A stretch of DNA of 64,000 nucleotides, from the NCBI GenBank assembly GCA_965224605.1, contig CBDCZP010000006.1:266186-330185 (forward strand). Reading direction: 5' to 3'. The stretch comes from HyVt-477 sp965224605 (lineage in GTDB: Bacteria; Pseudomonadota; Gammaproteobacteria; Thiotrichales; Thiotrichaceae). Positions 33,989 through 43,430 of the stretch are shown piece after piece; position 1 is the stretch's first letter, and each line of letters starts with the position of its first letter. The translations under genes were made by a program, and so were the position numbers. A model generated the notes under the pieces. The model did no database searches. It had not been told where the DNA came from and worked only from the letters and a program-made list of their open reading frames with translations.

Positions 33989-35537
33989 AACGGTTTCCTC
34001 TTACGAAATCTTTTTTGTTTACCGCCACATGATAATGAGGGTCTTCAACCACATTGACCTCTACCAATGGCCCTGCTGTTTTCAATAATAAACGACATTC
34101 CTCACTGACATGCTTTAAATGTAAACGCTTATGTTCTTTATTATAGCGCTCTGCCAGTTTATCTATCGCCTGGATTGCAGAATGATCTGCCACCCGTGAG
34201 TTCTGGAAATCTACCACGACATCGTCAGGATCATTCTTTGGATCAAATATTTCCTGAAAGTTTTGCACCGATGCAAAGAACAAGGGGCCATTCAAGCTAT
34301 AAACTTTACCGCCCATTTTATTGGTAGAGATTTCTGCGTTGATTTGTTTTGCATGCTGCCAGGCAAAAACTAGCGCCGATAGAATCACACCGGTAATCAC
34401 TGCTATTGCTAAATCGGCAAAAACAGTAATAACCGCTACTGAAATGCCGATCAAGGTATCAGCAAGAGGAATTTTTCCGATCAGGCGGAAACTACACCAT
34501 TCAAACGTCCCTATAACCACCATAAACATAACGCCCACTAGCACGGCTATCGGAATTTGTTCTATCAAGGAAGAGCCAACTAAAATAAAACTCAGCAAAA
34601 ATAGTGCGGCGACGATACCCGATAAACGTCCCCGTCCTCCTGATTTTATATTAATGATGCTTTGCCCGACCATGGCACAGCCTCCCATGCCGCCAAACAC
34701 ACCCGTAACGGTATTTGCCACACCTTGACCAATACATTCACGGTTTGGTTGACCGCGTGTTTCTGTTAACTCATCAACCAGGTTTAGGGTTAACAAACTC
34801 TCTATCAACCCCACCATTGCCATGATAAATGCATAAGGTAAAACAATTTTGAAGGCTTCCAGAGTCAACGGTATTTCTGGTAAGTGAAATGCAGGTAAAC
34901 CACCTTTAATAGACGCCATATCGCCAACGGTTCGGGTGTCTAACCCCAATCCTATCGTCAGTAGACTACCGGCAAGGATAGCCACTAATGTTGAAGGGAC
35001 AGCGGTTGTTAGTTTCGGGAGAAATTTTATGATGAGCATGGTTAATAGGATTAGCCCCAACATAATGTAAAGGGGGCTACCGGTTAACCATTGCATAACG
35101 CCATTTACGTCAGGGGCTTTGAATTGCTGTAACTGCGCTATAAATATGACAAGTGCTAAACCATTAACAAAACCCAGAAAAACAGGATGTGGAACCAGGC
35201 GAATAAACTTTCCAAGCTTTAACACACCAAACATGATCTGAATAGAGCCCATCAGCACTACAGCTGCAAACAGATATTCAACACCGTGATTCATCACCAG
35301 TGCCACAACTACAATCGCAATGGCACCTGTTGCCCCTGAGATCATCCCGGGCCGACCACCCAAAACCGCAGTTAATAATCCCATAATAAATGCAGCATAC
35401 AGACCCACCAATGGATGGACATGTGCAACCAAAGCAAATGCTACGGCTTCTGGCACCAGTGCCAATGCAACTGTTAATCCTGAAAGCGTATCGTTTTTAA
35501 TATTCTGAGGAGAGTTTTTTCTTATGAGAGTAAACAT
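33978..35537 (-). CDS. SulP family anion transporter with STAS domain
   Basis: A 519-residue inner-membrane protein with about 11-12 hydrophobic spans. It starts with the SulP pattern (DTLSGLTVALALVPEAVAFA, GLYAAFIMGLLTAVLGGRPG, ISGATGAIAIV) and ends with a cytoplasmic STAS domain (VVVDFQNSRVADHSAIQAID). SulP proteins move sulfate, bicarbonate or other anions. The overlap with a periplasmic rhodanese gene hints at a sulfur oxyanion, but the MGGCAMVGQSIIN region also occurs in bicarbonate transporters, so the substrate is open. Confidence 0.88.
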   Translation of the reverse strand: MFTLIRKNSPQNIKNDTLSGLTVALALVPEAVAFALVAHVHPLVGLYAAFIMGLLTAVLGGRPGMISGATGAIAIVVVALVMNHGVEYLFAAVVLMGSIQIMFGVLKLGKFIRLVPHPVFLGFVNGLALVIFIAQLQQFKAPDVNGVMQWLTGSPLYIMLGLILLTMLIIKFLPKLTTAVPSTLVAILAGSLLTIGLGLDTRTVGDMASIKGGLPAFHLPEIPLTLEAFKIVLPYAFIMAMVGLIESLLTLNLVDELTETRGQPNRECIGQGVANTVTGVFGGMGGCAMVGQSIINIKSGGRGRLSGIVAALFLLSFILVGSSLIEQIPIAVLVGVMFMVVIGTFEWCSFRLIGKIPLADTLIGISVAVITVFADLAIAVITGVILSALVFAWQHAKQINAEISTNKMGGKVYSLNGPLFFASVQNFQEIFDPKNDPDDVVVDFQNSRVADHSAIQAIDKLAERYNKEHKRLHLKHVSEECRLLLKTAGPLVEVNVVEDPHYHVAVNKKDFVRGNRYED

Positions 35538-35704
35538 TGTTTTATTTTTTTGAGTTTGGTAGTTTTTTGTTAAGTGGTTTATTAATTGAAAATTGAGAGA
35601 CGTAGTCTGCGTTAATGTACGAAACGTGGGGATTATCAGAATCAGATTAGTCTATTTCGCTATTGCTCAACACCAGTATTCTTGTTATTTAATTACCACA
35701 ATAA

Positions 35705-35730
35705 AAAAGCCGAGCAATAGCTCGGCTTTT
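35705..35730 (-). terminator. Intrinsic terminator after the DsrE-type gene
   Basis: A perfect stem AAAAGCCGAG/CTCGGCTTTT with a short loop, 18 bp past the stop. It should separate the DsrE-type gene from sulP. Confidence 0.85.
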
Positions 35731-35747
35731 AACTGAATTGTCAGAAA

Positions 35748-36263
35748 CTAGATATACAAACAGATATCAGAGTCACCCGCAAAATCGAAGAAGGTAGCAG
35801 CACCAACGTATTCAATATCATCAATGAAATCAGTTTTAGCATCAAAACCAAAGAGGTCAACTGTCATTTGACAAGCCAAAAATTTCACTTCAGCTTCCTG
35901 ACACATTTCACGTAAATCAGGAATGGTTGCGACACCATTATTAGCAATGGTTTTCTTCATCAGTGTAGTGGCAAGGTTTTCGTATCCAGGAATAATAGCT
36001 TGGATAGCATTAGGGATATTCCAGTTTATATCTTTAAACCATTTTGGCCCCATTGGCATTTTCATTGGCATGCCAGGATTGCCCAACGGGCTAACTTTCA
36101 AACAGCTCAAATCTTTTTTAAGCATCTGTAAGCCATAAAAAGTAAAGAATACTTCAACTTCATAATCAAGTGCAGCAGCAGTTGAGGCAAGAATAAAAGG
36201 AGGATAAGCCCAATCAAGGGTTCCTTTTGTTGCGATCATCGCAAGTTTCTTTTGATCAGACAT
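35748..36263 (-). CDS. DsrE/DsrF/DrsH-like (DsrE2-type) sulfur-carrier protein
   Basis: A 171-residue protein of the DsrE superfamily, DsrE2-type by its KLAMIATKGTLDWAYPPFI start and FFTFYGLQMLKK. Cysteines at 54 (LSCLKV) and 131 (FLACQMTVDLFG) match the conserved pair; 121 and 168 are additional. These proteins pass persulfide sulfur between rhodaneses, TusA and DsrC-type partners in sulfur-oxidising bacteria. A GlpE-like rhodanese gene lies 129 bp upstream on the same strand. No TusA gene is in the window. Confidence 0.85.
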   Translation of the reverse strand: MSDQKKLAMIATKGTLDWAYPPFILASTAAALDYEVEVFFTFYGLQMLKKDLSCLKVSPLGNPGMPMKMPMGPKWFKDINWNIPNAIQAIIPGYENLATTLMKKTIANNGVATIPDLREMCQEAEVKFLACQMTVDLFGFDAKTDFIDDIEYVGAATFFDFAGDSDICLYI

Positions 36264-36298
36264 ATTTATAATCTCTCATAGCGTTATCGAATAGGTGT

Positions 36299-36311
36299 AT
36301 ATAGACTATAT
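36299..36311. promoter_or_regulatory. Palindrome ATATAGACTATAT upstream of the DsrE-type gene
   Basis: A 13-bp A/T-rich palindrome lies 36 bp upstream of the DsrE-type ATG. A similar ATATATAGACT occurs at 36772-36782, upstream of the GlpE-like rhodanese, and TATAGTCT occurs near 36349-36356. It could be an operator or just promoter-like A/T sequence. Confidence 0.3.
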
Positions 36312-36392
36312 CAAAGATCAGTAGTAAATAATATTCTAATTGTCAAGTATAGTCTTTAAAACCATCTCTAAACCCGCCTGTTAAAAGCTTCC

Positions 36393-36734
36393 TTAGCTCG
36401 CATTTAGCGTGTCAGGCTGCACAACAGGAAACCCTGATTGATACCAACGCACGATCCCACCGCTTAGATTCAATGCTTCTATGCCGGTATTTTGTTTAAC
36501 AAAACCACAAGCTTGTCCTGATCGAGCGCCGGTACGACAATAAAACACAATAGTTTCATCTTCTGGTAAATCATTCAAACGTGCAGGTAAGGTGTGAAGT
36601 GGCATAAACTCACCGTCTTCAATGATGCCTTGATTGTATTCAGCTTCAGAGCGAACGTCGATTAATTTGATTTTATCACCATCGTCCAACATCTTTTTTA
36701 AGCCAACTGCATCTATTTCTTTAATTCCAAACAC
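36393..36734 (-). CDS. Cytoplasmic rhodanese (GlpE-like)
   Basis: A 113-residue single rhodanese domain without a signal peptide. KIKLIDVRSEAEYNQGII and the active-site loop with Cys66 in VFYCRTGARSGQA are diagnostic. It is closer to GlpE-type enzymes than to the two exported rhodaneses 3 kb away. It probably loads sulfane sulfur onto the DsrE-type protein encoded just downstream; this is inferred from context. Confidence 0.88.
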   Translation of the reverse strand: MFGIKEIDAVGLKKMLDDGDKIKLIDVRSEAEYNQGIIEDGEFMPLHTLPARLNDLPEDETIVFYCRTGARSGQACGFVKQNTGIEALNLSGGIVRWYQSGFPVVQPDTLNAS

Positions 36735-37094
36735 TTTTAGCGCCTCTATATTCGTATGTATTAATACGCTAATATATAGACTCCATAGAATAAGTCAACC
36801 TAAACACTTATATTAATAGACAAATAGACTGCTAATCGATTGATATATCTACTTATTTCTCCAAGAATATGAGCATGATCTCAACCAGATTACAGGGTTT
36901 GTGATTTATATCCAATTGCTGAGAAGACGGTCCTGCTAGAAGGTCTTGTAGTGACGGTTGGAAGGTATGGATGTCTTATCCATTGAGCACAGGAGTTTAA
37001 TTTGCGGCAGCGTAGACAATATCAATGATTGCTATTGTGATGTAATGCAGGGATAGATAGTTAGTCAGGTTTATCGATCAGAGATATAACTCAT

Positions 37095-38309
37095 CTATTG
37101 AACCAGATCATTTAACTCGAATATAGGTAACAAGATTGCCAGTACGATTAATAATACAATAATGCCCATAATGATAATCAGCACAGGTTCGAAAATGCTG
37201 AGCAGCGAGGTCAGTGTGGTATCCGTTTCGCGCTCTTGCTGAGTAGCTGCACGTTCTAGCATGTCATCCAGTTTGCCACTGCTTTCGCCGCTGGCAATTA
37301 AATAAACGGTCATGGGTGGGAAGTAACCTGAATATTCTAATGCTTTGTGTATGGGCGTCCCTTCGCGTACTTTGATAGCGGCTTTTTCTACGGCTTGCCT
37401 CATGGGGACATTTTGCATAACTTGCGCTGAGATACTTAAAGAATCCAGAATGGGAACGCCACTTGAGGACAGAATGCTTAAAGTTCTGGCAAAGCTGGCG
37501 GTATTTGATCCTCTGACTAATCGTCCTATTAGGGGAACCTTTAGTTTGAAGTTATCGAAACGGTAACGCCATTCTGGAAGTCGTAACAAGCGTTTAAAGA
37601 GAAAAACAAAGATAGCTAAACCTATAACAACGTAGATACCGTAACCGGTGATGAAATCACTGAGTGCCAGTATTCCCTTGGTTAACAAAGGCAGTTCCTG
37701 ATCCATGTCTTGAAACACGGCGACAACTTTTGGTACCACATAACCTAATAACCCGGAGACGATACTAATGGCCATAAACACTAAAATAGCCGGGTAAAAC
37801 ATGGCAGTGGTGATTTTTTGCTGCATGACCTGACGATTTTCTGTGTAGTCAGCCAGACGGTCTAGTACGGCATCCAGATATCCTGATTTTTCACCTGCAT
37901 CAACGGTCGCTTGATAAATATGCGGAAAGGCGTTGGGGAAATCTTTTAGAGCACTTGCCAGTGAATGTCCTTCAATAACACGAGAGCGCACTGCAGACAT
38001 GATACGTTGTACATTTTTTTTCTCGGTTTGTCGTGCAGTGGTAGCGAGTGCTTCTTCCAGGGGTGCTCCTGCTTCAAGTAGGGTGGCAAATTGCCGAGTG
38101 ATTAACGCTAAATCGGCAGGTTTCATTTTGCCGCGATTAGTTTTGCCGACATCCGATGCTTTGCTGGATTCTTTGACTTCTTCTACAGCCAGCGGTGTAT
38201 TTCCACCGTCACGTAAAATTTGCCGTACTTGTCGCGCTGTGTCGGCTTCCAGAATTCCAGTTTCTTCGCCGCCTTTGGCATTTAGTGCAGTGTATTCAAA
38301 TGCTGGCAT
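37095..38309 (-). CDS. gspF: Type II secretion inner-membrane platform protein GspF
   Basis: A 404-residue polytopic protein of the GspF/PilC family, full length. MPAFEYTALNAKGGEETGILE is the typical start, followed by two repeats of the F domain (LALITRQFATLLEAGAPLEEAL and SFARTLSILSSSGVPILDSL) and hydrophobic segments near 170-195, 225-245 and 375-398. It starts 14 bp after gspE. No pseudopilin genes (gspG onward) follow. Confidence 0.93.
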   Translation of the reverse strand: MPAFEYTALNAKGGEETGILEADTARQVRQILRDGGNTPLAVEEVKESSKASDVGKTNRGKMKPADLALITRQFATLLEAGAPLEEALATTARQTEKKNVQRIMSAVRSRVIEGHSLASALKDFPNAFPHIYQATVDAGEKSGYLDAVLDRLADYTENRQVMQQKITTAMFYPAILVFMAISIVSGLLGYVVPKVVAVFQDMDQELPLLTKGILALSDFITGYGIYVVIGLAIFVFLFKRLLRLPEWRYRFDNFKLKVPLIGRLVRGSNTASFARTLSILSSSGVPILDSLSISAQVMQNVPMRQAVEKAAIKVREGTPIHKALEYSGYFPPMTVYLIASGESSGKLDDMLERAATQQERETDTTLTSLLSIFEPVLIIIMGIIVLLIVLAILLPIFELNDLVQ

Positions 38310-38323
38310 GAATAGACTCCTGG

Positions 38324-39943
38324 TTAAACGTCTTCACGAGTTACACGTACCACTTCTTCCAGTGTCGTCCTGCCTTCCATGATTAATCTCAGGCCATCGC
38401 GGCGAATACTGGGCGACTGCGTTCTGGCATATTGTTCCAGTTCTTGCTCGCTGTTGCCATCGTGAATCATGTTGCGCAAACGATCGTCTATGGTTACTAA
38501 CTCATAGATACCACTGCGCCCCACATATCCCGATTGATTGCAATGTGGGCAGCCTTTGGGGTGATATAAGGTAGGTGGGTTGATCGTGTCAATTTTTAAC
38601 AATTTGGTTTCTGTTTCATCGGCGATATAGGGTTCTTTACAATGCTCACAAAGCAAGCGAACTAGGCGTTGTGCTATAACCCCAATCAGACTTGATGACA
38701 ACAAATAAGGCTCAACGCCCATATCACGTAAACGGGTAACCACACCGACTGCAGTATTCGTATGCAGTGTGGAAAAAACCAAGTGTCCGGTTAAACTGGC
38801 TTGTACAGCAATTTCACCTGTTTCCAAATCACGTATTTCACCAATCATGACCACATCGGGATCTTGTCGTAAAATAGCTCGTAGACCACGCGCAAAGCTC
38901 ATATCAACTTTATTATTAACTTGAGTCTGGCCAATACCTTCAATGTAATACTCAATCGGATCTTCAATGGTAAGAATATTTCGACTGCTATCATTTAAAT
39001 CGGTTAGTGCCGCATACAGCGTAGTGGTTTTACCTGACCCAGTAGGCCCTGTGACCAAAACGATGCCATGAGGTTTCTGAATTAATTGTTGCAAGGTTTG
39101 CTGAGTGTAATCTGCCATGCCCAGATGAGTTAGGTTCAAACGGCCTGCCTGCTTATCTAACAAACGCATAACGACACGCTCATTGTGCCCAGAAGGAAGT
39201 GTGGACACTCGTACGTCAACAGGTCTACCGGCAACTCTTAGGGAAATACGACCATCTTGCGGGACACGTCTTTCGGCAATATCCAGTTTTGCCATGACCT
39301 TGATGCGGGAAATAACCAGTGGCGCTAACGCTTTGGGAGGTTGTAAAACTTCTCGTAAAACGCCATCTACACGTAATCTTACGATCATACGATTTTCATA
39401 GGTTTCAATATGAATATCTGAGGCGTCTTCTTTAATGGCCTGAGTTAGCAATGCGTTGATCAGACGAATAATGGGAGCATCGTCTTCTGCTTCAAGAAGG
39501 TCTTCTGGCTCAGGCAGTGCATCAGCTATATCAACCAGATCAAGTTCATCACCAAGATCATCCATCATGGCCTTGGCGCCAGCCTCACCTTTGTCATAGT
39601 GATTAGCTAACAGTTTGTTAAAATCATCTTCTGATACTGCTTCAAAACGAAAGTTACCATTGATAACGCGCCGCACTTCACTAACCACTAGTGGAGTAAG
39701 CCCCGGTTTGAAAAATACGGTTATTTCATCATCGCCTGAATCGGCTAATGGGTTGATAGTTGTATTAAGCGCGTTCTTACCAAGTGCGTTATTGACCACA
39801 CTGTTATTGGGCATGTTTAAGACAACGCCATGTCGTTTGGCAAAACCATAAGGGATGTCCTTAAAAGCTACATCCTTAACGGTATCTCCGTAGCCTTCTA
39901 GTTCACCATCGTCAATTTCTAGTGTTTCGTTCATTGCTGTCAT
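38324..39943 (-). CDS. gspE: Type II secretion ATPase GspE
   Basis: A 539-residue hexameric ATPase that drives pseudopilus assembly. The ATG at 39943 has AGGG at good spacing. Motifs: Walker A GPTGSGKTTTLYAAL, the Asp box ILTIEDPIEYYIEGIGQTQV, Walker B VVMIGEIRDLET, the His box STLHTNTAV, and a tetracysteine zinc motif CEHCKEPY/CPHCNQ. It belongs to the GspE branch rather than PilB because it is encoded between secretin and GspF genes. Confidence 0.94.
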   Translation of the reverse strand: MTAMNETLEIDDGELEGYGDTVKDVAFKDIPYGFAKRHGVVLNMPNNSVVNNALGKNALNTTINPLADSGDDEITVFFKPGLTPLVVSEVRRVINGNFRFEAVSEDDFNKLLANHYDKGEAGAKAMMDDLGDELDLVDIADALPEPEDLLEAEDDAPIIRLINALLTQAIKEDASDIHIETYENRMIVRLRVDGVLREVLQPPKALAPLVISRIKVMAKLDIAERRVPQDGRISLRVAGRPVDVRVSTLPSGHNERVVMRLLDKQAGRLNLTHLGMADYTQQTLQQLIQKPHGIVLVTGPTGSGKTTTLYAALTDLNDSSRNILTIEDPIEYYIEGIGQTQVNNKVDMSFARGLRAILRQDPDVVMIGEIRDLETGEIAVQASLTGHLVFSTLHTNTAVGVVTRLRDMGVEPYLLSSSLIGVIAQRLVRLLCEHCKEPYIADETETKLLKIDTINPPTLYHPKGCPHCNQSGYVGRSGIYELVTIDDRLRNMIHDGNSEQELEQYARTQSPSIRRDGLRLIMEGRTTLEEVVRVTREDV

Positions 39944-39951
39944 ACAAAACC

Positions 39952-42108
39952 CTAGTAGTCATCAATTACGGGAATATCTACAGTAGGTGTGTTATTACGC
40001 TGCTGTTTGCTAATGGGTTTAGCCTTGCGCACTTTTGCCGTGGGCAGCTTTTTACTAGCCTTCCTATTTGTACTAGCTTTCTTGTTGCTTAGAGGCACTA
40101 TTATCGTATTTTTCCTTGTTGTAGATGGCTTTGTTGTAGATGGTTTTGTTACTACATCTTTTAATTGAGGAAAAACATCGGGTCGATGTTGTAACGTCCC
40201 TCTTCTAAGAATTTTACTACTCTTTTGTCGACGTTGTATTTTCGAGTATTTTTCTTTGGTATAAACACTGGAAGTCAAATGGTCACGCAAGATCACAGGA
40301 TGAATAAATACCATTAAGTTTTGTTTTTCTTTGCTGGTTGTATCATGACGAAACAATCTGCCAACAACAGGCAAACTTCCTAGTACAGGGACTTTCTCCT
40401 GAGTGTCCCGGAAGGTATCCTCAATCAACCCTCCTAACACTAATACTGCCCCGTCTTCCACCATAACATTCGTTGTAATAGAGCGTTTATTCGTGATTAA
40501 ATCAGAAGCGCTGGCGTTACTTGCGGCTAAACTAGATACCTCCTGGAAGATGGCTAGCCTAATGCTGGTGCCCTCATTAATTTGCGGTGTGACTCTAAGC
40601 GTTAAACCCACATCCTGACGCTGGATGGTCTGGAAAGGATTATTAGCCGTTGCACCTCCATTGCCTCCCGAGCTAGAAAATGAACCTGTGATCAGGGGGA
40701 CATTCTGTCCGACAATAATCTCGGCTTCTTCATTATCCATCGTGACTAACGTGGGGGTCGATAAGATATTCGTTGCTCCATCTGATGAAAGAGCATCAAG
40801 TAGCCCCACAAACTGTCTTCCACCGATAGTTGCTCCAACTCCAAGAAAAGCACCTGGGGCAAGCGATGTACCCCCTGACGCTACTAAGCTTCCAATGCTA
40901 TTGCCACCCGCGCCCGCAAAACTAGAAACCCCGATGGGGCCTGTTTTATCATTATCCGCGCCTAGTCCGTTAAAGCCAAACTGCACCCCTAGGGTCGCTG
41001 ATAAATTCGTGCTAACCTCTGCCACAATAGTCTCTATCATGACTTGTGCGCGTCGTACATCTAGCTTGCTTATAACCCGTCGCAAGTTGGCAAGGGTCTC
41101 TGGTTCAGCAGTGATAATTAATGAATTACTGGCATCATCAGCTTGAATGTCTACACCGTTACTGCTTCCCGTTGAGACACTAGATTGTTTTGCTGTTTTT
41201 GCTTTTCCGTCTTTATTGGCTACAACACCTGTCTTGGAAAGACCTTGCAAAACATTGACCAAGTCGGTGGCTTTGGCATATCGTAAATAAATAACTTTCG
41301 TATTGCCTTCATTTTTTCTGGGAACATCCAGTTTTTTTACAATGTCCTGAATACGTTGGCGGGTAGAATCATCACCAGAAACTAATAAGCTATTAGTACG
41401 TTCATCGGCTGAAACAATATTTCCTGACTTAACTAGTTTACTCGAACCAGCAGCCGCTTTATTCAACCCCTGAATAGTTTGAACCACTTTTTTTGCATCC
41501 GCATACCTTAACGGAATAACCGTAATATGCTTTTCATTTGAGCGATCCATGCGTTTAATGATTGCAGTAAGCCGTTCAAGGTCTGAAGCCCTACCTGACA
41601 TAACAACGGAGTTACTTTCTGCATGATGCTGTATTTGTACATTTCTGGAAAGTGGGCGCAATGCACTTACAATGGATAAAGAACCTACGTTTTTAATAGG
41701 AACCAGTCGGGTGACCAGCCTTTCGGAAGGTTCATGTTTTGGGTTTTCAATAATGGGATGGGTTTCTTGCTTGGCGATGTTGGCCGGCACGACCTTAGTA
41801 ATGTTTCCGGTTTCAATTACCGCATAACCATGAACCTGTAACACGGACAAGAAAGTATCATAAAGCTCTTCATCGGATAATTCTCGATTGGTAATGACCG
41901 AGACATTGCCGCCTTTCACCCGTGGGTCAATAATGAAATTTTTGCCCGTTAATTTAGAAACGACACCTATTAACGTCCGGATGTCGGTATCAGCTAGATT
42001 TAGTTGTGCTGCTCCTTCTGCGAAAACGACCTTATTAGTCGACATCAGAAGTAGTATTAGCCCCATCAGTACTGTTCGTCTAAGTGGCTGAGAAATAGTA
42101 TTTATCAT
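39952..42108 (-). CDS. gspD: Type II secretion secretin GspD with basic C-terminal tail
   Basis: A 718-residue outer-membrane secretin. A signal segment (about residues 12-30) leads into N0-N3 domains (NLADTDIRTLIGVVSKLTGK, PRVKGGNVSVIT, ITVIPLRYADAKKVVQ, KVIYLRYAKATDLVNVLQG). The secretin core has NILSTPTLVTMDNEEAEIIV and VPVLGSLPVVGRLF. After the core, about 85 residues form a Lys/Ser/Thr-rich tail with a KPSTTKPSTT duplication, matching a 15-bp tandem repeat in the DNA. No gspC gene precedes it. Confidence 0.94.
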   Translation of the reverse strand: MINTISQPLRRTVLMGLILLLMSTNKVVFAEGAAQLNLADTDIRTLIGVVSKLTGKNFIIDPRVKGGNVSVITNRELSDEELYDTFLSVLQVHGYAVIETGNITKVVPANIAKQETHPIIENPKHEPSERLVTRLVPIKNVGSLSIVSALRPLSRNVQIQHHAESNSVVMSGRASDLERLTAIIKRMDRSNEKHITVIPLRYADAKKVVQTIQGLNKAAAGSSKLVKSGNIVSADERTNSLLVSGDDSTRQRIQDIVKKLDVPRKNEGNTKVIYLRYAKATDLVNVLQGLSKTGVVANKDGKAKTAKQSSVSTGSSNGVDIQADDASNSLIITAEPETLANLRRVISKLDVRRAQVMIETIVAEVSTNLSATLGVQFGFNGLGADNDKTGPIGVSSFAGAGGNSIGSLVASGGTSLAPGAFLGVGATIGGRQFVGLLDALSSDGATNILSTPTLVTMDNEEAEIIVGQNVPLITGSFSSSGGNGGATANNPFQTIQRQDVGLTLRVTPQINEGTSIRLAIFQEVSSLAASNASASDLITNKRSITTNVMVEDGAVLVLGGLIEDTFRDTQEKVPVLGSLPVVGRLFRHDTTSKEKQNLMVFIHPVILRDHLTSSVYTKEKYSKIQRRQKSSKILRRGTLQHRPDVFPQLKDVVTKPSTTKPSTTRKNTIIVPLSNKKASTNRKASKKLPTAKVRKAKPISKQQRNNTPTVDIPVIDDY

Positions 42109-42557
42109 AGTTGTAGTTTTTAATCTTCTATCTGTACGTGTAGGTTCGTATAGGTTCCGTATAGCTTTCTGTGTTCAAATGCCCATTTAATAGCACACGC
42201 TACTCTATTTCACAGCGTAAGATTCACAACGCAAGTGTTAGAAACCCACAGTCAGTGGATGGCATACCAGCATGACTAATATTCTAGCATCAAATTGAAC
42301 AAGATATTGTCTAACCTTCCATCAAACGTTAATTTCACCGTTAAATCAAGGCAATTATTGATTATTTCAAAAGAAAATATGTGGATACGAGCTTCTTGTA
42401 AACCTACACATGAATCTAGTTATCTTCGAACAATGACAATCTTTTTGCAATCCATCAAATATGACTGATGGAAGTTTAAAGAGTGAAAAGAGCGCTACAT
42501 AGGCAGCGCCCTGAGATTGTCGAAGGGCCGGAAGTCTGAACTATGCACTATGTAAAC
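42109..42557. other. 449-bp gap upstream of gspD with short palindromes
   Basis: No gene is seen. The region must hold the gspD promoter, but no good pair of boxes stood out. Tandem TAGGTTC/CGTATAGGTTC-like words occur near 42140-42170. The distal end holds the GCGCT/AGCGC stem and the REP-like palindrome listed separately. Confidence 0.4.
42509..42530. repeat. REP-like palindrome (GCCCTGAG..CGAAGGGC)
   Basis: GCCCTGAGATTGTCGAAGGGC is a version of a short palindromic sequence found dispersed in many proteobacterial genomes. A GCGCT/AGCGC stem lies just before it (42492-42509). Together they may stop transcripts of the small gene at 42558-42854. Confidence 0.55.
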
Positions 42558-42854
42558 TTATTCTTCTGGTTCCCCACCATGATGCGGTGGTCCGCCTTCA
42601 GGTGCACAGATGAGTTCTGCTCTATCATGTGGTGGAATAATACAAGTTCCTTCTATTTTATCATCTCTAGGTGTTATGAAATTGCAGGATTCAGTCTCGG
42701 ATTTGTCAGCACAGGCTTCAATAGCTTCTGGTGGAGGACCTCGATGTCCACCTTTGCCACCATTCTCTGGTTTTGCGGTTGCTACGTTGGACATTGTTAT
42801 CAGCAAACTGATTCCAGACAATATGATAAATTTCTTTGTATTTTTAAATGACAT
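42558..42854 (-). CDS. Small secreted Gly/Pro-rich cysteine protein
   Basis: A 98-residue protein with a signal peptide (about residues 1-27, ending NVATA) and a Gly/Pro-rich mature part. The motif GPPPEAIEACADKSETESC, then TPRDDKIEGTC and AELICAPEGGPP, matches a family of small periplasmic proteins I recall from gammaproteobacteria, often several per genome. Four cysteines could form two disulfides. Function unknown. Confidence 0.65.
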   Translation of the reverse strand: MSFKNTKKFIILSGISLLITMSNVATAKPENGGKGGHRGPPPEAIEACADKSETESCNFITPRDDKIEGTCIIPPHDRAELICAPEGGPPHHGGEPEE

Positions 42855-43090
42855 TGCAAATTCCTCTTGTAAGAAACACTAGTATGACAAAGAAACAAGC
42901 AAATAGTGTGAGGGAAATGTGAAATCTATTGATGGGTTTAAAATATCTTCGGGATGTGGCATAAAATATTAGATTTTATTATTATAAGTCTAAAATAGAC
43001 AAAATATTTTTTAACCCTCCGTAACTATCCGATTAACCGTTATACTAACCGTATTATTAAGTTACGTATTCACTCTTTGATGGAATTTTT

Positions 43091-43321
43091 ATGAAATACA
43101 GCTCTGAACAACTAGACGAAATAAATGCGCTCATGCTATTTGATATCCAAAACCCTCTAGACGGTATCAAGGCGCACAGTAATGCAAACCCGGAAACGAT
43201 TGCAGCCGTTGGACGTTTATTTGAAAAAGGTCTGATTACTCAGGTGGATGGTGGCTATTTAACAGACTCTGGAAAGAAAACGGCCGAACATACCCATGCT
43301 TTAGCGGGATTATTGAAATAA
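43091..43321 (+). CDS. TIGR02647-like small protein
   Basis: A 76-residue cytoplasmic protein with no signal or membrane segment. The pattern IQNPLDGIKAH, AVGRLFEKGLITQVDGGYLT and SGKKTAEHTHALAGLL fits the conserved TIGR02647 family, which looks like a small winged-helix-type fold. It might bind nucleic acid, but no function is established. It stands alone between divergent and parallel neighbours. Confidence 0.65.
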   Translation: MKYSSEQLDEINALMLFDIQNPLDGIKAHSNANPETIAAVGRLFEKGLITQVDGGYLTDSGKKTAEHTHALAGLLK

Positions 43322-43430
43322 CTTTAATAATAAGCTGTTTATGTGAAACCAATCACAGCATTATTCTATAAACCTACTATTCTTCTATACTCCATATTTC
43401 ATGGAAATAGTAATCAATAAGTAGGATTCA

